Source: Xiphias gladius (Eukaryota > Chordata > Actinopteri > Istiophoriformes > Xiphiidae). From it: DNA of 64,000 nucleotides. The notes under the pieces are model-generated. The model was not told the DNA's origin. It saw nothing but the letters and a program-made list of their open reading frames with translations, and did no database searches. Numbering within the stretch: position 1 is the first letter of the stretch; every line of letters starts with the position of its first letter. The position numbers were made by a program, and so were the translations under genes. The stretch covers positions 17,922,722 to 17,986,721 of the forward strand of contig NC_053411.1 of assembly GCF_016859285.1 (NCBI RefSeq), read 5' to 3'. Below are positions 51,890 through 64,000 of the stretch, piece by piece.

Positions 51890-54800
51890 ATGTCAGAGTC
51901 CCGGGTGACGATGGAGCCCAGTTTGAACGGAGCCTCAAAGCACCAGGTACCATCCTACCATCCTGTCCTTATCTTGATACTAATCTTAAGACGTTTCAGA
52001 AATTTGTCGGCGTATTTCTGGTTTTGGGGCTGAAAAATAATCGTTTATACAGTCTGCAGGTACGGGCCTACAGCGGCACGGCGCCACCGTCAGCTTCCAC
52101 AATATCCACTACAAGGTGACCCAGGGAGGAAACAGTCTTTGCCGGAAGAAGGCCACGACCAAAGACATCCTCGTTGACCTCAAGTGAGTACATTGCTGCG
52201 TCAAAAACTATGGCCCGGGGGATCAAAATGGGTCGCCAAACTTCTTTTTTTTATATTGTAAAAGCTGCTGCTCTCGTTTTTAAAACAGAAAAAGGACAAA
52301 TAAAATGTAATTCTATCCATATGAGGGAAATTCCGAAAAATCTAAACTGGTAAGCAGGTCCACATGTACAGTTGTGGTGTTTGTTTGTCTACGTGCTGAC
52401 ATGAGTCCACCTGGGAGGTCAGCGTGACACAGCCAAGGCCCGCTTGGATCAAACGCACACATATACACACACGTCTGGAGGCCAAGGGGAGATGTTTGCT
52501 TTGTCAGGAGACTCAGGTTCCCACTTTCCTTCTGTGACACACACATACGTACAGGAGCTTGAAAGAAACAATGACTCTCAGCTTAAACCAACAAACAGAC
52601 TCGGTGGCAGGATGCAGAAACCGCCTCCATACCTTTGAAACGTGACTTAGCGAGAAGGTTCAGGGTGTTAAATTCACAGAAACGTGTGGAAGAAATGCGG
52701 TTTGACTTTGGGGTTTTTTTGCCAACATAGTGCCAAGGATCTAAGATGTCCCTCCATGCTAGCGGCATGGATCTAGAGATGGCAATTTCAGTTTGGTCCA
52801 GACTGAAATATCTGCCAAAGAACGTGGTTCAGACGTCCCTCCAAATCCAACTGACTTTCCTGATCCCCTGACTTTTTCTCTAGCGCCAATGTGTTAGTGA
52901 AAAAAACCTCTAAAACTACCGGATATATTTCTAAGAAATCCGCCTCTAGTTTCCACGGTGCCAAGAGGTTGGATGCTATAGATTTCGGTGTTCCTGCCTC
53001 CCTCCTCCCTCATTCTGGAGTCCTCATCCAAGCGGGCGCCAACGGCAGGTCACTTTTTTTTTCCGCTTCTACTGTGAAATGTCTCAACATTTACTGGATG
53101 GTACAGACATTCCTGGTTCCCAGAGGATGGACCCCACCGGCTTTGGTGATCATCTGGCTTTTCCCATAGCGCCGCTATGAGATTTACACTTGTGGTTTTT
53201 TAGTGAAATATCTCATTAACTATTGGATGCAATGCCATGAAATTCGGTTCAGACTGTCACGTTCCCCTTGGGATGAACTTCAATAATTTCGGTGATCTTC
53301 CGACTTTTCGTCAGCGCCAACTTGTTCAGTACTTTGGTTTATGATCAAATCAGCCCATCAGCCTCAGCTGTTCTTTGCGTTTAATGCTAATCAGCGAATG
53401 TTAACATGTTAACACTTTACATTAAAGTGCTACGGTGAGCACACAGAAGCCATAAAGCACATTCTTCAAGAAAAAACCCAAATTCACAATTTCTATTAAA
53501 ACTACCCAAGAGGTCACGTTGTTTACTCTGTGGCCGAAACACCAACACCTGAAGAAGTCTCTGATCACGTTCTGATATGAAAATGGCCAAAGTCTTTGAT
53601 TATGCATTTATGTCATGAAAAATGCAACCGGTCAAAGTGCAGCGTGCGTGGTCGCGTGCGTACGGCTCACAGTGGGTTAGTATCTCTGGTACTTCATTGT
53701 TCACTGTGTGTAATCATTGACCGGTCTGAGTCAAAGTTGAAGGTAGACTCAGTATGAGCAGCTAGTTTAGAGCGTTTTATAGAAACCTTTACGGCCTCAG
53801 TTAATCCGTTCGCGTGAGAACGACGTCTGCACACTGTCCCGACAGCTTGCGAAACGGAGAAGTTCGCTGTCTTTCGACCCAGGGCTCATTTACTTCACCA
53901 TCATTTGTGATCGTGCATAGAGCGACTTTACAGCCGGTTTTAGTCTTGAGAAACTCACCACTGCAGCTTGTCTGGACCCGAACACATTTCCCTGCTGGTC
54001 TTTCAAACAGTAGGATAAAACTTTTCATAGTCGGAAAAAGTCACAAAGCCACACATTCTTCCTAAGGTTTCTTTATTGTAGGATGATAATGGCTAAAATG
54101 GTATATTTTTGGAAGGATAAAACAAAGGAAATCTCGGAAACTGTGGCTCGGCGAGCGTCTCATACAACAGTATGAAGAGAGCACCTGCTTATCTCTTATC
54201 ACGAGAGGGAAGGAAGTTCAACATTTGGTTTGCTTATGCAGGTTGTATATGAGGAGGTGGGGGGGACGCAACTCTGGGAGATTTGGGATGGGCCTTTTAA
54301 CCGCTGGCCTTCTCTCTTCAAGTTGGAAGATTTGGGTTTTTTAACTGTGTTGGTTTTCACTCATCAGTTATAACTTAAAAATGACCCAGAGTTCTAACAT
54401 TTTGTTGTTTTTCCCTGCTGCCGTGGTGAAGGAGGGTTAAAAAGTGAGTAGCACAGCTCAAATATGCTTCCGCTAATAGAAAGAGAAAAAAATGGAGAAA
54501 GACAAAGATTAAAATAATTACAAACTGATTAAAATAGAAAATAAAAAATTAAGGTAGGATGGAGAGAAAGAAAGGCTTTATATTAAAAACAAAAAATAAG
54601 AACGATGTGAGATTAAAAAACAAAGACAGAAATAGAAAGTAATGGAAACACAAAATAAATAAAAAAAACAGCAGGCTCATTGTAGAGGAGGAAAAACAAA
54701 TCTGCAGCATCATGGTTTCAGTGTTAAAAAAAAACCCCCGCTGTGTCATGTTTTATGGGATTTTCTGACGAATGACCTGACAAACGTGTGACAGCGGGAA

Positions 54801-57176
54801 GTCGTCTCCCAGTGTTTGTCAGAATCAGCGAAAAGGCTAAAGGTTTCTCAACAGTTGCATAAAAAACCATTGTCATGCCCCACAGAGAAACCTCTGAGAA
54901 AAATATATCCCCATTAGGTTCTAAAAAAAACTGTCATTATTTACTCAGTTTGCTGAAAAAAAAAAAAAACCCACAAAAACTGTTTCAGTTTGTTAAAAGA
55001 ACTTAAAATGTATTCAAAGAAAATTAAAATAAAATATATACAGGAAGGGTGGATAGAGCATCATCTATGAGGCAGAATAAGGTTGCGGTGATGAAATAGG
55101 TCATTAAATTGGAGAAATAATAACCTGACACAAATTCTTCCCCTCAGTCTTTACAAGAGTCAGCGAAAAAATCCCAAAAGATGACACAGACTGTTGCAAA
55201 AGAGCTCCACCAAAACCCGATTTATCAATAAATTCTCAGTTCGCTGAAAAGAGGAAAAAGCCACAAAAACCTCCCTCAGTTCCTCAGTAACATGACAATA
55301 TGAGGGCGATCACAAAGTTCACCACCAGTGTCCCCTCAAGGAAACAGAACTGAAACTGCTGGGTCATTTTAAAACGTCCGAACGGAGATGAACAGGGAGC
55401 ACGGTGAGCAGTTAGAGTATGTCGGCCATTAGCTTAGCTTAGCAGAAAGACTGGCTCTGTCCACAGGTTAAAAAAAAAATTTTAAAAATCAGTCAGTACT
55501 TTCTGTATTTTGTTTGTTGTCTGCACCCAAAACAATGCACATTGGCCAAACAGTGAAATAGCCTGTTGCACAGATGATGGAAGACACCGCCGTGGACGCG
55601 CAGGTTGTTATAAATCCGACCTGTGAAAATGATTCAAATGGTCTCTCTTTAATTCAGACTCCCGTGGTCTGCTTGAAAAGGCAGTGCATGTGCAGCATTC
55701 TGGGTCTGGCTTACATTAGTCTGAGGCGTCCTGCGAGCACGTGTGGCCGAGGCGCAGTTGTACACGCGACACGGTGACTAAAAATTTACATCGTTCCTTT
55801 TCTCTGTCTCAGTGGGATCATGAAGCCGGGGCTGAACGCCATCATGGGAGCGACGGGAAGCGGCAAGTCATCGTGAGTGTGTGTGTGTGTTTGTCCAGAC
55901 GGAAAAAAAAAATTTTTTTTTCAGTCGTTTTGTGAATGAGATGAGCTGATGTGTAAACAAAAGCTTCCTGACAGCTGCTCACGTCCGATGCGTTAACGGG
56001 AGCTGTTTTTCCGCTCAGGTTCCTCGACGTCTTGGCAGCCAGGAAGGACCCCGTGGGCCTGTCCGGAGAAGTCCTGATCGACGGAGCGCCTCAGCCTCCA
56101 AACTTCAAGTGTCTGTCTGGATACGTGGTGCAGGTGGGTGAGACGGGCAGGAAGCCCGACCTACGGTAGCCAGCTTTGATTCAGGGGAGTTTCCTGGTCG
56201 AGGCAGGAAGAGTCTGAGCACAACAATAGGACCCGGCTTTTCAGGCCGCGTCTGTTTCAGTCACATATAGCGTACATCAACTCACGTTAGGAAAACTGAG
56301 GTCAGAGGCCACGCCGCGAATAATATAATCAAATGTGAAATAATAGTGCATCCAGCAGCATCGAGTGCTCTGATCTTTCAGTCGTTGACGGTTTCCTGTC
56401 TGCAGGACGACGTGGTGATGGGAACTCTGACGGTCAGAGAAAACTTCAGCTTCTCGGCGGCGCTGCGCCTCCCGTCGACCATCTCCCAGGAGGAGAAAGC
56501 GCAGAAAGTCAACACACTGATCCAGGAGCTGGGACTGAGCCGAGTGGCCGACTCCAGGGTGAGGGGGGAAGGGAAAGAGAGAGGACAGAAAGAAAGAAAG
56601 ACAAACAGCGAGACAAAAATGAAATAAAGAAAGTTAGAAATACAGGGAGAGCGGCAAAAGATAGGAGGAAGAGAGCGATAGAAACAAAGAGTTGCACAAA
56701 GGAAAGAAAGACAGAAAAGAAATACAGTTACAAAAAATACAAAAATAAAGAGAGCACCAAAAAAGAAAGAAAGAAGAGACAGCTACAAAAAAGAATAAAG
56801 TGAAAAAAAAGAGAGAGAAAGGACATGAGGAAGGAAAAAGAAAGAGATAAAAAGGAAGGAGAAGGAATCAAGGAGGAAAAAGCAAAAAGAAGAAAGGATG
56901 GAAACACTGTGTAAAGGAAAAGGCCAAGAGAGAAGGGAAGACGTGTAGTTCTGATTATGTCAGTAAGGGACCTCACAAGTATAGGGGTACAAGTGTGTGT
57001 GTGTGTGTGTGTTCAGGTGGGCACCCAGCTGATTCGTGGGATCTCCGGCGGCGAGAGGAAGAGGACGAACATCGGCATGGAGCTGATCATCGACCCGCCC
57101 GTCCTCTTCCTGGACGAACCCACCACGGGCCTCGACGCCAGCACCGCTAACTCCGTCCTGCTGCTGCTAAAGAGGT

Positions 57177-57222
<46 letters not shown>

Positions 57223-59067
57223 CACACTGGGGCCGAGGCCCAATGAACATGTTGTAGTGACCCAAGTCTTTGCTCCAACCATCGCACGGACCATGAGGTG
57301 TTTGTCAGAGTCCCTCAAACACCGTCTGGTTAGTCTCGCATTCATTTGGTTTTTGGCCACTGGGGGGCAGCGGAAACAGGCTGTGAACACAACACTGACA
57401 TATCATCACCATATGAAGTCGATATCGTCAGCAAACAGTCGCCAGTCAGCAGTTACCCCCTAAATACCCCGCGGTCCTTAACGGACCCAGTCCGAAACAT
57501 TCATTTCATTCAGTTTAGCGCTCGGCTACCTGGTTTTCCTCAAACTGGGACTTCAGCCGTTTCTCCGAAAAACAGCCGCCTGCTGCGGCCGGTGACGACA
57601 CCGATGAGGGCGCAGAGGGCGAAACTGTAGAGTTGTGGTCCACAAAACCAAAACAGTGAGCCGAAAGGCGTTGTAGAGCTCCACGGAGCTGAGGGGAGCT
57701 GCGGAGTCCGGTGGTGATGATAAGTTTCTTCCTCAGGATGGCGAACCACGGTCACACCATCATCCTGTCCATCCACCAGCCGCGGTACGCCATCTACCGC
57801 CTGTTCGACAGCCTCACGCTGCTGGTCAACGGCAAACAGGTCGCTCACGAACACACCACCTCTGGAAAGCTCATCGGCTATTGTCACCGCTCTATGTCGT
57901 GTTTAGACCTCACTACTGTTCGTGTTAAATGTTGATTTCAGGTTTACCACGGGCTGGCGCAGAGCGCGTTGGACTACTTCTCAGACATCGGTAGGAACCC
58001 GTGGTCAGTTTTAATCCAGCATGACACAACGCGCTGTGACGGTAATGTTAGTAATTCGCCGTGGAACCTCATTTCCCAGGGTACACCTGTGAGCCCCACA
58101 ACAACCCTGCCGACTTCTTCCTGGACGTCATCAACGGAGACTCGACCGCAGTCGTCCTCAGCAACGAGGAAAGACAAGGTTCGTCACGCGGGTCTGTTCT
58201 CACGGCGGCCAAAAAGGGCGGCGGTGGAAGGAGCATTCAAATCATTCACCTGAGTAAAAGCAGCAATACCACACTGTAAAAGCTCTGCCCTCAGAGATTC
58301 ACCCGAGTGAAACTAAAATATTAGCAACCAAATGTAGTCAAAATGCAGAATGATCCCCATCGGATGAATATTATCAAATCACTGGAGCGTTCATGTGTAA
58401 GCAGTATGTTGCGGTTGGTTTGGTTGGATCCAATTTTTAACTAATTTAGTGACGGGTAGTTTAATCCACAGTAAGGATTATACAAACATTTGAGAAGTAA
58501 CTGGTTCCCATAGTTGCCAACTAAATCTGGTTTGCCTATGAAATCTGGTGGCGTAGGAGTATAAAGTATCACAAACTGAAAATACACAAGACTCAGATCT
58601 TTGCTGAAGTACGATACTTGGTTACTTTCCACCACCGCAGAAAAGGGGGCGAATTGTTTCGGCGGACTCTAGATTCTGTTTGGGTCTTACGTCCCTTCGG
58701 ATCAGATCCTGAAACCCGAGTGGAATCGATGGGCGTGAAAAAAGGATCAAGAAAATGAATCGGGTCAAACAGGGTCATTTACGAGGGACAGCACGAAGAA
58801 AATATCTGGGGTGAGGAGAGAGGCTTAACCTTATATTTGACTTCCTGAAAAGCAGGACCCTCCTTCTGGGTTACCAGTACTCGCTTTGTCCCCCTCCAGT
58901 TACAGAAAATCTGCGACGCCTTTAGTTTCTCAACTCAGTCCCAGTTTCAAGCTTTATATGTTAATGGAATAATAATGTTTACTATGTGGATATACATATA
59001 AATAATATATATATGTCATATATCTATAATATATGTCATATATATATATATCTATATATAGATATCT

Positions 59068-59118
<51 letters not shown>

Positions 59119-62100
59119 TCCCCCCTCCCTCCAGTGATTTCCATACAGCCCCTACATAAAGTATTTCTTTTAGCTTTTCATGTGTTTGAGCTGGTCGGTT
59201 GATTCTGAACGCGTCTTGCTTTGTCCAGATCCAGATTCAGACTCGGTGTTGGTGTCCAGACGGGGGATCGAGGACAAACTGGTGGAGGAGTACAGGAACT
59301 GTCACCACTATAAACAGACCAAAGCGGAGCTGGGTGGGTAGAAGAAGACCACAGGGTCGATCTCCGTACGGGTGTTCAAGTCTCATGTAACGTGTCGTTA
59401 ACAGAATAGGAGATACGAGGAGCTGCGGGTGGACTTAGGGATTTTTATGAATGTGAGCTCAAGATAAGCAAAGTGGAATTATCATCATCATCATCATTAT
59501 CATTTAATCATCAAAAGTCGGAGTAGGTAGGTATGAGCACCGATGTGACGAAACCCAGAGTCTCACACGGAAACCGCATTCAAACCTGATCGGTCACCGG
59601 AACGAGAGTAACTGTCAGTAGCTAAAGATTTTTTTTTCCACACAGAACTTTTAAAATTTGCTTTTGATTATAATAAAAACTGACTCAACCGGGAGAAATG
59701 TTTGAAGGAAAAAAAAAAAAAAAAACCTCTATTGATCTTTGCCACAAAGAACTGGTTTTTCCTGCAGAGTTCGGGCTGCGGCGTCAGCTCTTCAAACCCT
59801 GACGCGGGGGACAGTTTTACCACATATCTACGGATAAAGCTTTATTTATACCGTAATGCTCAAATATTGCTGTTTCAGTGTAGAAACAAAACTGGGACAT
59901 GGGATGTGCCTTGCATCTGCCTTTCTATGTGTAATTTTCATCTTTTGTGAACCACATTGTGTTGCATCTTTTTGTATGTTATGTACCTTATTATTATTTA
60001 ACTTTCACTCATAGGTGCAGAATTACGAACTCGAAGACATAACTTTATGAGGAATGTTGATAGGAGCTAATAAGAGTTGAAACCGTCTGTCTCTCTCAGA
60101 GAGGATAATTCAGGGTAAGCAGACGACTGCCGCCGCTCCCCTCAGAACCATCACCTACAACACCGGCTTCCTGACCCAGTTCACGTGGGTTCTCAGGAGA
60201 ACGATTCGCAACCTCCTCCTCAACCCTCAGACCTCCGTCGCTCAGGTAAGAACACACGGGCCCCGAGGTCGGAAGGTCGGCGCAGCATGGCGGCCTCTAC
60301 AGGACCCGCGGCCTCAGACGCTTGAGCCCCGGCTTCCACACTCAGTCGTTGTAACTGCTGCATCATGTCCAGTACTCGTGTATTAACAGCTGCGTTTTCT
60401 ATTCTCTTCAGGTAGCGGTGACTCTGTTCCTCGCTCTGGTTGTAGGAGCTATTTTCTTTGACGTCCAGGAGAATCAGAGTGGAATGCAGAACAGGTATTC
60501 TACTCTATTCTAGTTTGTTTTTTTTTAATTTATTATTTTTTTTAATATACAGTTGCGATCAGAAATCTTCAACCCCCCCAAAGATTTTAAGGATTTATCA
60601 ATTAAAGTTTTCCCAAAGAGCAAGATTCTGCTTCGGACGACTTCTTCATGAGTCGAGTGAGGCGTAAAATCAACACGGAAAATGCATGATGCAGTAGTTG
60701 TGTGTAACAGTACATTTTGTTAAGACAGCCATGTCACAATTATTCAACCCCTATATAATATGGCTGATTTCAAAGCTGTCTGACAGGTTTTATGGCCTAA
60801 AGTGGAGTTGAAACATAATGAAGCCTTTGGGAACTTTATAAGGATCCTTCATTTGCTTCAGCTGGGATGCGTATATATATAAACCCCACCCATGAAGGTA
60901 TTCAAGGTGAGTTGCAATCCTGGGAAAGACAAAGGATCTTCCACAAAAAGCTGAGAGGGGAGATTAGGTCATCACGCCTGAGGGGCTTTGGGTATAAGAA
61001 GGTAAGACTAAGAAGGTATAAGAAGAAGTTTAAAACTTACGGAACAGCTGCAAACCTGCCTGGCCCAACATTTCATCAAGGGCCCTTAGCAACTTAGTCA
61101 GAACAACTAAGAGGAACCCCCCCCGGGTGCAGGATGACCTGATGAAGGCTGGTACAAGTGCTTCAGTGGCAGCTATAAGACGTGACCTGAATAAACAAGG
61201 ACTTCGTGGCCGGACTCCAAGACGCACTCCACTCTGGACCACGAGGAACATCAAAAGTCGACTAGAATAGGCCAGGAGGAATCGGGATAAGACTGCAGAG
61301 TTTTGGGAGACACTTCTACGGACTGATGAAACCAAACTGGACCTGTTTGGACATATGGACCGGCGGTATGTCTGGCGTGCGAAAGGCCAGGCTTATGACC
61401 AGAAGAATACCATCCCCACGGTCAAGCATGGAGGCGGGTCACTGATGATGTGGGGCTGTGTTTCTGCGGCAGGAACTGGCGATATCGATCGTGTACCTGG
61501 CATCGCGGATTCCCAGAAATACCAGGCCATTTTAAAGAGGAACGTGACGCCTTCTGTTGACAAGTTAAACCTTGGTGATCATGGGACTTTCCGGCAAGAC
61601 AGTGATCCCGAGCCCACCCCCAAGTCAACCAAAGCCTGGTTGAGAAAAAGATCCTGGAACGTCCTGGAGAGGCCTTGTCGGTCACCAGATTTAAATCTGA
61701 CTGAGAATCTTTGGTGGGATTTTAAGAAGGCAGTTGCAGGACGGAAGCCATCAAGCATCACTGAGCTAGAGGCTTTTGCACGTGAAGAATGGGCAAAGAT
61801 TCCGATCGGGAGGTTAAGAAGCTTGCCAGCACTTACCGAAAACGTTTGTCAGAAGTTATAAAAGCCAAAGGATGCGCCACAAAGCACTGAAGCCGGGGGT
61901 TGAATAATACTGCACATGCACGTGTGTTAAGAGTTACATTTCTCATTTGAACTTCAAAGTTAAGTCAACTTCTGTTATCAAAATAACTCATATGTATCAA
62001 TAATTATTTTTTGTCATTTATTGTCATTATCTTCCATCCACATCACTGTATCATCTTTTGAGGTGAGGGGGTTGAATATTTCTGATTGCAACTCATATAT

Positions 62101-63424
62101 ATATATAAATAATTTGCTGCAGTTGTTGTATCAGTAGCGGAAGCAGCAGTGGAATAGTAGTAGTAGTGAAGGTCCTATCAACAGAAGCAGTAATTAATCA
62201 TTCTATTGGCAGTAGAAGAAGTAAGTTTAACACTGTGACCATTGTTAGTAACATTTGACAGGCTCAGTGTATTATTATATATTTAATTATTATATTAAAA
62301 TATTCTGAAATTCTAGTGTATTCGATCAGTCTGTGCATTGCCACGCTGTATTGATCGGATGGTGCTTGCGTTGCCAGATTCGGGGCTCTCTTCTTCATCA
62401 CGGTGAATCAGTGTTTCAGCTCTCTGTCGTCTGCTGAGCTCTTCATCTCCGAGAGAAAACTCTTCACGTGGGTCTGGCACACCAACGCACACACACACAC
62501 TTCTGAGGACGTAGCGTTGCATTAAGTATTTCAAGTCCTTCCCTAAGCACCGGAAATCGAAACTTAGAAGATCGGTAAGATCGGGTGAGATTAGAAGATC
62601 GGGTGAGATTAGAAGATCGGTAATCGACGTGTTCTCGATTCACCGTGTAGACAAACGCCTTTGAATACCGTCGCGCCGTGGGGTCTCACGCCACCATGCG
62701 TGGACCTCATTGGCTTGTTTTGAGGTCAAAGGTAGTAGTTCGTATCGGGGAAATACAGATATCCACTTTCTCTCTGAGAGCCTTCATGCGAAGTACAGAG
62801 CTGGAGTCAGGATGTGGTTAGCCTAGCTTAGCGTAAAGAGCTGAAATCAGGGGAGGCAGCTAGCCAGCTAACCCCGCTAAAGGTATTTAACCGCTGTATC
62901 TCATATATTGATATGTTCAGGGTTTCGGGGGGAGTCGTGTGATAGTTTGTCGTTTGTGTCCAGTCTTTACGCTAAGCTGGGCTGACCAAGCCCTGACTCC
63001 AGCTCTTCATGACATTGACACTGATCTCGTAATGTCACTCTCGGAGGAAAAAGTGAGGATGCGTTTTTCCCAAAATGAAGTACTTCTTTTTTTAACCCTG
63101 TATTTTCTAGAGGCTTTAGCCCCCGGACGGGAAGCGAGTCCCCACGATGTGATTAAAGACACGTAAACATTTTAAGATCCAGTTGTTTATTTACAACATT
63201 TCCGGGGTTTTTCACCCTTTTTCTGGTTCCTCTCTGTTGTTTGGTGCAGATCAGGGTTTATGGATCAAACTGTCGATGTCCTTCTCTCTTCCTCTACAGT
63301 CACGAGTATATCAGTGGTTACTACAGGCTGTCTGTGTACTTCCTGGCTAAGATCCTATCTGACATTATCACACTGAGGACCATCCCCGCCGTCGTCTTCA
63401 GCTGCGTGGCGTACTTCATGATTG
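51890..63424 (+). CDS. abcg2: ATP-binding cassette half-transporter ABCG2 (5' part; gene runs off the window)
   Basis: ABCG2 is a homodimeric plasma-membrane efflux pump for xenobiotics, urate and porphyrins. Fourteen coding exons with matching phases: 51890-51946, 52074-52183, 55813-55872, 56019-56133, 56406-56558, 57017-57174, 57737-57839, 57942-57990, 58080-58178, 59229-59333, 60100-60245, 60412-60494, 62378-62467, 63300-63424. They encode about 484 of roughly 640 residues. The nucleotide-binding domain comes first: Walker A GATGSGKS (68-75), signature ISGGERKR (174-181), Walker B LFLDEP with catalytic Glu199, D-loop GLDAST, H-loop SIHQPRY (His231). The linker and first transmembrane helices follow ([45 protein letters not shown]); the Arg of GYYR corresponds to human Arg482. 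Helices 4-6 and the extracellular loop lie beyond 64000. Fish carry several ABCG2 paralogues, and which one this is cannot be told here. Confidence 0.93.
52760..53455 (+). repeat. Interspersed repeat, copy 2 (ACTGAAATATC family), with internal duplication
   Basis: Shares blocks with 22380-22760 (GATGGCAATTTCAGTTTGGT, CAGACTGAAATATCT, CAGTACTTTGGTTTATGA, ATCAGCCTCAGCTGT, TTAATGCTAATCAGCGAATG). The TCTCAACATTTACTGGATGG and TCTCATTAACTATTGGATGC units show that an inner segment is tandemly repeated. It lies in abcg2 intron 2. Confidence 0.6.
53456..55800. other. Remainder of a long abcg2 intron
   Basis: No exon seen. It includes an A/G-rich segment (54470-54680) and a TTAGCTTAGCTTAGC repeat fragment at 55425-55480. 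Confidence 0.45.
56559..56950 (+). repeat. Long homopurine-like tract in abcg2 intron
   Basis: About 390 bases are nearly all A or G on the coding strand, starting directly at the donor after the exon ending at 56558, with GAAAGAAAGA and GGAAGAAG units. Confidence 0.8.
57181..57220 (+). repeat. (AC)n microsatellite next to an abcg2 donor
   Basis: Twenty AC units start six bases after the exon end at 57174, directly after the donor GTGCAA. Confidence 0.95.
58950..59116. repeat. (TA)n-rich tract
   Basis: Interrupted, then pure, TA repeats (about 30 units at 59057-59116) in an abcg2 intron. Confidence 0.9.
60550..62094 (+). mobile_element. Degenerate Tc1/mariner element in abcg2 intron
   Basis: The ends CAGTTGCGATCAGAAAT (60550) and, inverted, GAGTTGCAATCAGAAAT (62094) are terminal inverted repeats continuing into a TTCAACCCCC block. 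TA precedes the left end; at the right end a TA lies one base further out. The length of about 1545 bp is typical of a Tc1-type element. It carries a broken transposase in the same sense as abcg2. Confidence 0.85.
60890..61861 (+). pseudogene. Broken Tc1-like transposase
   Basis: The C-terminal catalytic half is open from 61271 to the stop at 61861. It includes [10 protein letters not shown] (first Asp), [23 protein letters not shown] (second Asp) and [15 protein letters not shown] (Glu), the DDE signature of Tc1 transposases. An in-frame TAG at 61268 and frame changes further upstream break the N-terminal DNA-binding half. The copy is therefore non-functional. Confidence 0.85.
62563..62621 (+). 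repeat. Short minisatellite, unit GATTAGAAGATCGGGTGA
   Basis: About three imperfect copies of an 18-base unit in tandem, in an abcg2 intron. Confidence 0.7.
62810..63115. repeat. Interspersed repeat, TTAGCTTAGCATAAAG family, further copy
   Basis: TTAGCCTAGCTTAGCGTAAAG at about 62819 and, inverted, GTCTTTACGCTAAGCTGGGCT at about 62963. It is followed by CTCTCGGAGGAAAAAGTGAG and TTTTCCCAAAATGAAGTA blocks. Same family as 30797-31010. It lies in the abcg2 intron before the exon at 63300. Confidence 0.6.
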
Positions 63425-64000
63425 GTGAACAGACACACACACAGCTGCTGAAATGACTTCACTACGGTTGCTGTGAAATCTGAAGCGCATCCTGCTGCTG
63501 TTTTATCTTTTCTATAGTTTCTTCTCTTCTCATTTTTTAAATTTAAAACCATGCTTTATTCAGTTAAATTGGAGTTTATATTTCAAACTTAGGTTATATT
63601 GAGGTTTGTCTTTTTTTCTTTTGGTTTTTAAAACTTTTTTACAGGGTTCAATTACTGAGTTTTAGTTTTACAGCATGTGCAAAGTTAATTTTGTAGAGTG
63701 TTGCACCTTGCACCTACATTTTTGCCCGTGTCCGACCCAATTAATCCAGCCCTGAAGCTGACGTCAAATCTTCTCATCAAACTTAATAGCAGGAAAAAAA
63801 CCAACTTGTTTTAAAACATAATTACTTATATAACATAATAAATTAAGGAATTTTCTATGTAGTTTGGTTTAGTTAGTTTTGGTGCTCATGAGTTTTATAG
63901 TATAACCGTTTTCCCCTTTAGAGTAGAGATGAAACGATTAGTTGGCTGAAACAAAACAAATCTGCAACCAGTCTGAGAACGGGTGAATAGTTTGAGTCAA
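63425..64000. other. abcg2 intron running off the window
   Basis: No further abcg2 exon could be recognised up to the right edge. Confidence 0.5.

Noticed and set aside
61422-61761. Minus-strand ORFs inside the Tc1 element
   Set aside because: Antisense to the transposase remnant, which has clear family motifs on the plus strand.

Overview
The window looks like nuclear DNA from a bony fish, probably a percomorph-type teleost. Its genes are split by GT-AG introns, CpG-rich promoters alternate with AT-rich spacers, and it carries many microsatellites, a Tc1-type transposon and several short interspersed repeats typical of fish genomes. All exon models were built by hand from reading frame, splice sites and family similarity. 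No database search was possible.

Layout: (1) 352-2084 (+), the last two coding exons of a gene I cannot name, with a poly(A) signal at 2448. (2) 2454-11050, gene-poor, with a MITE at 6661-7032 and a palindrome-rich AT block. (3) 11060-20510 (-), a complete 13-coding-exon gene of the protein phosphatase methylesterase-1 family (ppme1-like, 360 aa). Every splice phase fits, yet the catalytic serine is replaced by glycine. (4) 23700-30262 (+), a GPRIN-family gene, gprin3 by synteny, in two coding exons. (5) 33990-44533 (+), ppm1k, the mitochondrial branched-chain ketoacid dehydrogenase phosphatase, with a CpG promoter, a non-coding first exon and 8 coding exons (379 aa). (6) about 48.0-48.7 kb, a CpG-rich island whose gene is unclear. 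(7) about 49.5 kb to beyond the right edge (+), abcg2, an ABC half-transporter. Fourteen coding exons (about 484 aa) are present; the last transmembrane part lies outside the window. A decayed Tc1/mariner element sits in one abcg2 intron.

The gprin3 > ppm1k > abcg2 order and orientation match the human 4q22 block, whereas human PPME1 lies on 11q13. The ppme1-like gene is therefore out of its expected neighbourhood, which fits a relocated or duplicated copy that has become a pseudoenzyme. The genes share no obvious pathway: neuronal G-protein signalling (gprin3), branched-chain amino-acid catabolism (ppm1k), efflux of xenobiotics, urate and porphyrins (abcg2), and PP2A methyl-ester biology (ppme1-like).

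The most interesting signals are the apparently intact but catalytically dead ppme1-like gene, a MITE flanked by TTAA and nested inside another repeat in a ppm1k intron, a near-perfect hairpin in ppm1k intron 1, and the CpG island at 48.4 kb with a presequence-like ORF.
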